The notes under the pieces are model-generated. The model was not told the origin of the DNA, did no database searches, and saw nothing but the letters and a program-made list of their open reading frames with translations. From JACMQX01 sp044225675 (GTDB lineage: Bacteria > Pseudomonadota > Gammaproteobacteria > Burkholderiales > Burkholderiaceae_C), in the NCBI GenBank assembly GCA_044225675.1, contig JBGAIH010000022.1:23011-87010 (forward strand): a stretch of DNA of 64,000 nt. Reading direction: 5' to 3'. Shown piece by piece: positions 59,346 through 64,000 of this stretch. Within the stretch, counting starts at the first letter, position 1; each line of letters starts with the position of its first letter. The translations under genes and the position numbers were made by a program.

Positions 59346-60218
59346 GGCCAGCAGGCGCTGCACCAGCGGGTGATGGACCTTGCGCTCGGTGCCTATCGCG
59401 AAGAAGTGCTCCAGCACACCCTCGCAAGGTCCGAGACGATGCACCGCATAACGCGTGGAAAGGTCGTCATGCACCCAGTCCGCCGCCGGGAAAATGCCCA
59501 TGCCACTGGCGCCGAAGGTCTTGAGCAGCGCGCTGTCCTCGAACTCGCCCACGATGCGCGGCCGGATGCCACGCTGCTCGAACCAGTGATCGAGCCGGGC
59601 CCGCACGGCGGTGTGCTCGGTGGGCAGCAGCAGGGGTGCGTCGGCCAGGCTCGCGGGAAAGCCCTTCTTCAGCGCCTTGACGCGCGGCGCCGTGCCCCAC
59701 CAGGAGAGCGGCGAGGAGCCCAGCGGATGGTTGTACAGACGCAGATTGGGATTGGACGGCGCCGGCCGGTCCGACAGCACGACGTCGAGACGGTGCAGGG
59801 CCAGGTCGCCCAGCAGGTCGTCGAACTCCCCCTCGTGGCAGAGCAGGCGCAGATGCGGCTCGCCCATGGCCGGCTGCAGCAGCCGGCGCACGACGAGCTT
59901 GGGCAGGCCGTCGGAGATGCCCACGGCCAGCCGCACGGTCGGCGCGCTCGCCGCCTCGCGCACGATCGCGGGCAGCCCCTCGCCGAGCTGGAAGATCTGG
60001 TCGGCCTGACGCATGGCCGCACGGCCGGCGTCGGTGAGCTCAAGCCCGCGGCCTGCGGGCTTGAGCAGCGCGTAGCCCAGGGAGCGCTCCAGCTCGCGCA
60101 CCTGGGCGCTGACGGTCTGCGCCGTCATGTCGAGCCGGTCGGCCGCGCGCGACACGCCGCCCTCCTTGGCGACGACCCAGAAGTAGTAGAGGTGCTTGTA
60201 GTTGAAAGGGGTGGGCAT
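59334..60218 (-). CDS. LysR-family regulator, NhaR type
   Basis: The 294-residue protein begins FNYKHLYYFWVVAKEGGVSRAA, the hallmark of NhaR, followed by QTVSAQVRELERSLGYALL and an effector domain. NhaR responds to sodium in enterobacteria. The neighbour terC is convergent, so the target is unclear. The start is the ATG at 60218. Confidence 0.88.
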   Translation of the reverse strand: MPTPFNYKHLYYFWVVAKEGGVSRAADRLDMTAQTVSAQVRELERSLGYALLKPAGRGLELTDAGRAAMRQADQIFQLGEGLPAIVREAASAPTVRLAVGISDGLPKLVVRRLLQPAMGEPHLRLLCHEGEFDDLLGDLALHRLDVVLSDRPAPSNPNLRLYNHPLGSSPLSWWGTAPRVKALKKGFPASLADAPLLLPTEHTAVRARLDHWFEQRGIRPRIVGEFEDSALLKTFGASGMGIFPAADWVHDDLSTRYAVHRLGPCEGVLEHFFAIGTERKVHHPLVQRLLASAA

Positions 60219-60337
60219 GATGGCCGGGGCGGACGCTCGGCGCCGCCCGTTCCGGCATCATAGGCGCCCGCCCGGCAGCCCGGCCACGCCCGCCGTGCGA
60301 ACCCGCCCCCGGCCGGCTTGGCCGAGGGCAGCCCCGC

Positions 60338-61201
60338 TCAAGTCAGCCCCAGGAGCCGCACCGCGTTGTCCTTGAGGATGCCGGGCATCACGTCCGGCTT
60401 GAAGCCCGCTTCCTCGAAGTCCTTCATCCACCGCTCGGGCGTGATGAGCGGGTAGTCGGAGCCGAACAGGACGCGGTCCTTGAGCAGGGTGTTGGCGTAC
60501 TGCACGAGCTGCTTCGGAAAGTACTTGGGGCTCCAGCCCGACAGGTCGATCCAGACGTTGGGCTTGTGCGTGGCCACCGACAGCGCCTCGTCCTGCCAGG
60601 GAAAGCTCGGGTGCGCCATGACGATCTGCATGTCGGGGAAATCGATGGCCACGTCGTCCAGGTGCATCGGGTTGCTGTACTCCAGGCGCAGGCCGCCGCC
60701 GCAGCGCATGCCGCTGCCGATGCCGCTGTGGCCGGTGTGGAAGATGGCCGGCAGCTTGTGGGCGTTGATGACCTCGTAGATCGGCCAGGCCATCTTGTCG
60801 TAGGGGTGGTAGCCCTGCACCGTGGGGTGGAACTTGAAGCCCTTGACGTTGTGCTCGCGGATGAGCCGCTCGGCCTCGCGCGCGCCCATCCTGCCCTTGT
60901 GCGGGTCGATGCTCGCAAAGCACATCATCATGTCGCTGTTCTGCTGCGCGGCCTCGGCGATTTCCTCGTTGGGAATGCGGCGGCGGCCGAGCTGCGACTC
61001 GCTGTCGACGGTGAACATCACCAGCCCGATCCGGCGCTCGCGGTAGTAGGCGATGGTCTCGGCAATGGTCGGGCGGCGGCTGTTGCGGAAGTACTTGTCG
61101 GCAGCGCGGTCGTATTCCTCGCCATAGTTGTCGAACGGGTTCCAGCAGCTGACTTCGGCATGGGTGTGGATGTCGATGGCGATCAGGTTGCGGTGGTCCA
61201 T
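60338..61201 (-). CDS. Amidohydrolase, CouO-like candidate of the hydroxycinnamate module
   Basis: The 287-residue amidohydrolase-2 family protein has the metal motif DIHTHAE, FKFHPTVQGY, FHTGHSG, MAHPSFPW and FGSDYPLITPERW. It is divergent from a crotonase and a feruloyl-CoA synthase-like gene. In Rhodococcus an amidohydrolase (CouO) acts on the beta-keto-CoA product of p-hydroxycinnamate beta-oxidation; context suggests the same type of role. LigI-like or gamma-resorcylate decarboxylase functions are alternatives. Confidence 0.75.
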   Translation of the reverse strand: MDHRNLIAIDIHTHAEVSCWNPFDNYGEEYDRAADKYFRNSRRPTIAETIAYYRERRIGLVMFTVDSESQLGRRRIPNEEIAEAAQQNSDMMMCFASIDPHKGRMGAREAERLIREHNVKGFKFHPTVQGYHPYDKMAWPIYEVINAHKLPAIFHTGHSGIGSGMRCGGGLRLEYSNPMHLDDVAIDFPDMQIVMAHPSFPWQDEALSVATHKPNVWIDLSGWSPKYFPKQLVQYANTLLKDRVLFGSDYPLITPERWMKDFEEAGFKPDVMPGILKDNAVRLLGLT

Positions 61202-61245
61202 GGGTCGTGTCTCCGGTCGGTCGGTGTGGCCCGCCCGGCTGGATC

Positions 61246-61264
61246 ACTAGGGTATGTCCCTAGT
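61246..61264. promoter_or_regulatory. Inverted repeat upstream of the amidohydrolase gene
   Basis: ACTAGGG (61246-61252), TATGT, CCCTAGT (61258-61264): seven perfect pairs around a five-base centre, 45-63 bases before the amidohydrolase start. It is a possible operator for the leftward gene. Confidence 0.5.
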
Positions 61265-61284
61265 CTTCGGGCCCGCGGTGCCGC

Positions 61285-61313
61285 TTGAATTGGTTATTGT
61301 TTATAACAATAAT
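61285..61313 (+). promoter_or_regulatory. Promoter with overlapping operator for the crotonase gene
   Basis: TTGAAT (61285-61290) and AATAAT (61308-61313) are 17 bases apart. Over the -10 lies TTATTGTT-TAT-AACAATAA (61294-61312), a perfect inverted repeat. The layout fits repression by a MarR-type regulator of the FerR/FerC kind, which is not in the window. Confidence 0.7.
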
Positions 61314-61336
61314 CCGCTCCACTGGCAACCTGAACC

Positions 61337-62113
61337 ATGACACAAACCAACCTCCGACTCGACATGGACGGCGCCGTCGCCGTCATCCGCCTCACCCGTG
61401 CCGCCAAGCGCAACGCGCTGAACGACGCGCTGATCCTGGGCCTGCGCGACCTGTTCGAGCACCTGCCCGAGGAGGCGCGCGCCGCCGTCATCACCGGTGA
61501 GGGCGAGCACTTCTGCGCCGGGCTCGACCTGTCCGAGCTGCAGGACCGCGACACCGGTCAGGGCCTGCACCATTCACGCATGTGGCACGCCGCGCTCGAA
61601 CGCGTTCAGTACGGCCCGGTGCCGGTGGTCGCGGCGCTGCAGGGCGCAGTGGTCGGCGGCGGGCTGGAGCTTGCCAGCGCCTGCCATGTGCGGGTGGCGG
61701 ACGACACGACCTTCTACGCCCTGCCCGAAGGCTCGCGCGGCATCTTCGTGGGCGGCGGCGGCTCGGTGCGGATCCCCAAGCTGATCGGCGTGGCCCGCAT
61801 GACCGACATGATGCTCACCGGCCGCGTGTACAACGCGGTCGACGGTGAGCGTCTGGGCTTCGCGCAGTACCTCGTGCCCGCGGGCCAGGCCTTCGACAAG
61901 GCCCTGACGCTCGCGCGGCAGATCGCCACCAACGCCCCGCTGACCAACTACGCCCTCACCCAGGTGCTGCCGCGCATCGCCGAGCAGCCCGGTGACCACG
62001 GCTATGTGAGCGAAGCCATGATGGCCGCCATCGCCCAGAGCGGGCCCGAGGCCAAGGCCCGGGTCCGGGCCTTCCTCGAAGGCAAGGCCAACAAGGTCAG
62101 GAAGACGGACTGA
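61337..62113 (+). CDS. Enoyl-CoA hydratase/crotonase, hydratase type
   Basis: The 258-residue crotonase has the oxyanion segments AGLDLS (61-66) and GAVVGGG (103-109). Two acidic residues correspond to the catalytic pair of hydratases: Glu111 (GGGLELA) and Glu131 (ALPEGSRG). HCHL-type feruloyl-CoA lyases have Ser in the first position, so this looks like a true hydratase. It is 44 bases before a feruloyl-CoA synthase-like gene and probably acts on the CoA ester that enzyme makes. Confidence 0.85.
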   Translation: MTQTNLRLDMDGAVAVIRLTRAAKRNALNDALILGLRDLFEHLPEEARAAVITGEGEHFCAGLDLSELQDRDTGQGLHHSRMWHAALERVQYGPVPVVAALQGAVVGGGLELASACHVRVADDTTFYALPEGSRGIFVGGGGSVRIPKLIGVARMTDMMLTGRVYNAVDGERLGFAQYLVPAGQAFDKALTLARQIATNAPLTNYALTQVLPRIAEQPGDHGYVSEAMMAAIAQSGPEAKARVRAFLEGKANKVRKTD

Positions 62114-62157
62114 CGCGGCCGCGTCCCTGCGCCAGCGCAACCTCAGAGAACAAGAAC

Positions 62158-64000
62158 ATGAGCGAGACACTCCCCCAGCAGGCCGGGCGCTACCGGCCCC
62201 TCACCTTCGGCGTGACGCGTGTCGCCCTGCGCCAAGGCCCTGCCGGCACGCGTTACCTGCGTGCCGACCAGCCCCTGGCGCCGCACGCCGCCCGCATGAC
62301 CGATCGCCTGCTGCACTGGGCCGAGGTCGCACCCGACCGCACATTCATGGCACGTCGCGCACGGCAGGCCGACGGCAGCCTGGGTGAATGGCGGCACGTG
62401 AGCTACGCGCGGGCGCTCGACGCCGCCCGGCGCATCGGCCAGGCCCTGCTCGACCGGGGCCTGAGCGCCGAGCGCCCCGTCGCCATCCTCGGCGAGAACA
62501 GCCTGGAACATGCCCTGCTCGCACTGGGCTGCCTCTACGCGGGCGTGCCGCACTGCCCGGTGTCGCCCGCCTACTCGCTGATCAGTCAGGACTTCGACAA
62601 GCTGCGCCACGTGCTGACCACGCTCACGCCCGGCCTGGTGTTCGCGCCCGACGCACGCTATGCGCGCGCCATCGCGGCCACCGTGGGTCCCGATGTCGAG
62701 GTGGTGCTGGCCGAGGGCGAACTCGCCAGCCACCGCGCCACGCCGCTCGGCGCGCTGTTCGACACCCAGCCGACGCGGGCGGTCGACGCCGCGATGCATG
62801 CGACCGGGCCCGACACCATCACCAAGTTCCTGTTCACCTCGGGCTCGACCAAGCTGCCCAAGGCGGTGATCAATACCCATGGAATGTGGTGCGCGAACCA
62901 GCAGCAGATGCGTCAGTCCATGCCCGTGCTGGCCGAGCAGATCGACGGAACGGGGCCGGTGCTGGTGGACTGGCTGCCCTGGAACCACACCTTCGGCGGC
63001 AACCACAACGTCGGCCTGACGCTCTACAACGGCGGCACGCTCTACATCGACGACGGCAAGCCGACGCCGGCCCTGATGCACGAGACCCTGCGCAACCTGC
63101 GCGAGATCGCCCCCACGGTGTACTTCAACGTGCCCACCGGTTTCGAGGCCATTGCCCATGCCATGGAGGCCGACGGCCAGCTGCGGCGCAAGCTGCTGTC
63201 GCGGGTGCGCATGTTCTTCTATGCGGGTGCGGCGCTGGCCCAGCCGGTGTGGGACAAGCTGCACGCCACGCAGGAGGCCGAGGTGGGCGAGCGCATCGTC
63301 ATGGGCACGGGACTGGGCATGACCGAGTCGTCGCCCTTCGCGGTGTTCGTGACGAGCCCCCGGGTCAAGGCCGGCGACATCGGCGTGCCCACGCCGGGCC
63401 TGGAACTCAAGCTGGTGGACGTCAATGGCAAGACCGAGGTGCGATACCGCGGCCCGAACATCACGCCGGGCTACTGGCGCGCGCCGGACGCCACGGCCGA
63501 GGCCTTCGACGACGAAGGCTTCTTCTGCACCGGCGACGCCGTGCAGTGGATCGACCCCGACGACATCCACCAGGGCCTGAAGTTCGACGGCCGCATCGCG
63601 GAGGATTTCAAGCTCGCCACCGGCACCTTCGTGAGCGTCGGGCCGCTGCGCGCGAAGATCATCGCCGCAGGCGCGCCCTATGTGCAGGACGCGGTGCTCA
63701 CCGGCCTCAATCTCAAGGAGGTGGGCGCCATGATCTTTCCGACGCCGGCCGTGCGCTCGCTGGCCGGCCTGGGCGCCGACGCGCCCCTCAAGGACGTACT
63801 GTCCAGCGCGCCAGTCCTCGCGCATTTCCAGTCGGTGGTCAACACGCTGGCGCGCACGGCCACGGGCAGTTCCACGCGCATCGCCCGGCTCATCCTTCTG
63901 GACGAGCCCCCGTCCATCGACCGGGGCGAGGTCACCGACAAAGGCTCGATCAACCAGCGCGCGGTGCTCAAGCACCGCGACGCGCTCGTCACCGCGCTGC
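62158..64000 (+). CDS. fcs: Feruloyl-CoA synthase-like AMP-forming ligase, 3' end beyond the window
   Basis: 614 codons are visible without a stop, and the gene runs past the edge. The order fits Fcs (about 620 residues): an extended N-terminus, the A3 motif FTSGSTKLPKAVINTHG (about 225-241), VDWLPWNHTFGGN, GTGLGMTESSPF and GFFCTGDAVQW. The KLPK variant of the A3 loop is typical of feruloyl-CoA synthases. It converts ferulate, caffeate or coumarate to the CoA ester. Close to the end, so at most a few codons are missing. Confidence 0.85.
   Translation, partial: MSETLPQQAGRYRPLTFGVTRVALRQGPAGTRYLRADQPLAPHAARMTDRLLHWAEVAPDRTFMARRARQADGSLGEWRHVSYARALDAARRIGQALLDRGLSAERPVAILGENSLEHALLALGCLYAGVPHCPVSPAYSLISQDFDKLRHVLTTLTPGLVFAPDARYARAIAATVGPDVEVVLAEGELASHRATPLGALFDTQPTRAVDAAMHATGPDTITKFLFTSGSTKLPKAVINTHGMWCANQQQMRQSMPVLAEQIDGTGPVLVDWLPWNHTFGGNHNVGLTLYNGGTLYIDDGKPTPALMHETLRNLREIAPTVYFNVPTGFEAIAHAMEADGQLRRKLLSRVRMFFYAGAALAQPVWDKLHATQEAEVGERIVMGTGLGMTESSPFAVFVTSPRVKAGDIGVPTPGLELKLVDVNGKTEVRYRGPNITPGYWRAPDATAEAFDDEGFFCTGDAVQWIDPDDIHQGLKFDGRIAEDFKLATGTFVSVGPLRAKIIAAGAPYVQDAVLTGLNLKEVGAMIFPTPAVRSLAGLGADAPLKDVLSSAPVLAHFQSVVNTLARTATGSSTRIARLILLDEPPSIDRGEVTDKGSINQRAVLKHRDALVTAL

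Noticed and set aside
61337..62113. Feruloyl-CoA hydratase/lyase (HCHL, ech) for the crotonase
   Set aside because: Both hydratase Glu residues are present (111 and 131), whereas HCHL has Ser at the first position.
62143..63975. A 610-codon open frame antisense to the feruloyl-CoA synthase-like gene
   Set aside because: It has no family motifs and lies fully opposite a gene with clear ANL ligase motifs. Long antisense frames are expected at this GC content.

Overview
The window reads as a stretch of chromosome from a high-GC betaproteobacterium, most likely Burkholderiales and probably Comamonadaceae. The grounds are the dnaG-rpoD pair with an RpoD carrying a long Lys/Ala/Pro-rich N-terminus, four scattered Bug/TctC-type solute-binding proteins without membrane partners, and a protocatechuate 4,5-cleavage operon in the E-F-D-A-B-C order known from Comamonas pmd clusters. 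I recognise no rRNA, tRNA, CRISPR array, insertion sequence, phage gene or plasmid function. Almost every base is accounted for: the largest gene-free gaps are the rpoD leader (4491-4762) and the acs/dnaG gap (2312-2567), and no gap exceeds 300 bases.

Layout. 1-7.2 kb: the end of a Bug protein gene, an acyl-CoA synthetase, dnaG and rpoD with a strong terminator. 7.2-12.5 kb: a second ligAB-like dioxygenase pair, then an envelope-stress type two-component operon (Spy/CpxP-like lipoprotein, small Spy-like protein, response regulator, kinase) and an aldo/keto reductase. 12.6-19.4 kb: the protocatechuate meta-cleavage operon (ModA-like protein, ligJ, ligK, ligI, ligA, ligB, ligC) with a divergent LysR regulator. 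19.5-21.4 kb: small genes and an Lrp/AsnC regulator. 21.4-32.3 kb: a long leftward unit of vanA-like Rieske oxygenase, GntR regulator, vanB-like reductase, a Liv-type ABC transporter, a Bug protein and a DUF1932 dehydrogenase, facing a divergent MetE-like methyltransferase. 32.4-37.4 kb: small exported proteins, a DMT permease, a tiny lipoprotein and a receiver/pseudo-cyclase protein. 37.4-40.8 kb: GntR, cupin, Bug and GST genes. 40.8-54.7 kb: a complete oxidative uronate/aldarate regulon. 54.7-58.1 kb: a LysR-controlled set of an oxidoreductase, a lipoprotein hydrolase and a DJ-1/PfpI protein. 58.3-60.2 kb: terC and an nhaR-like regulator. 60.3-64 kb: a hydroxycinnamate (ferulate-type) CoA-dependent module, cut by the window end.

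Together the genes suggest a plant-matter specialist. The 60-64 kb module (CoA ligase, hydratase-type crotonase, amidohydrolase) could shorten ferulate or coumarate side chains. The VanAB-like pair could O-demethylate vanillate to protocatechuate. The Pmd/Lig operon would take protocatechuate to pyruvate and oxaloacetate. The uronate regulon (uronate dehydrogenase, SMP-30 lactonase, two glucarate dehydratases, galactarate dehydratase, GarL-type aldolase, GlxR-type reductase, TRAP transporter) would use pectin and hemicellulose sugar acids. Three FCD-family GntR regulators and two LysR regulators sit at divergent promoters, three of which contain clear inverted repeats.

The points I consider most worth following are: a signal-less ModA-like protein opening the protocatechuate operon, where no recognisable tautomerase gene is present; the hydratase/amidohydrolase route that would make vanillate without vanillin; the MetE-like gene divergent from the Rieske oxygenase; a receiver protein with a degenerate cyclase domain; and a terC leader with mutually exclusive stems.
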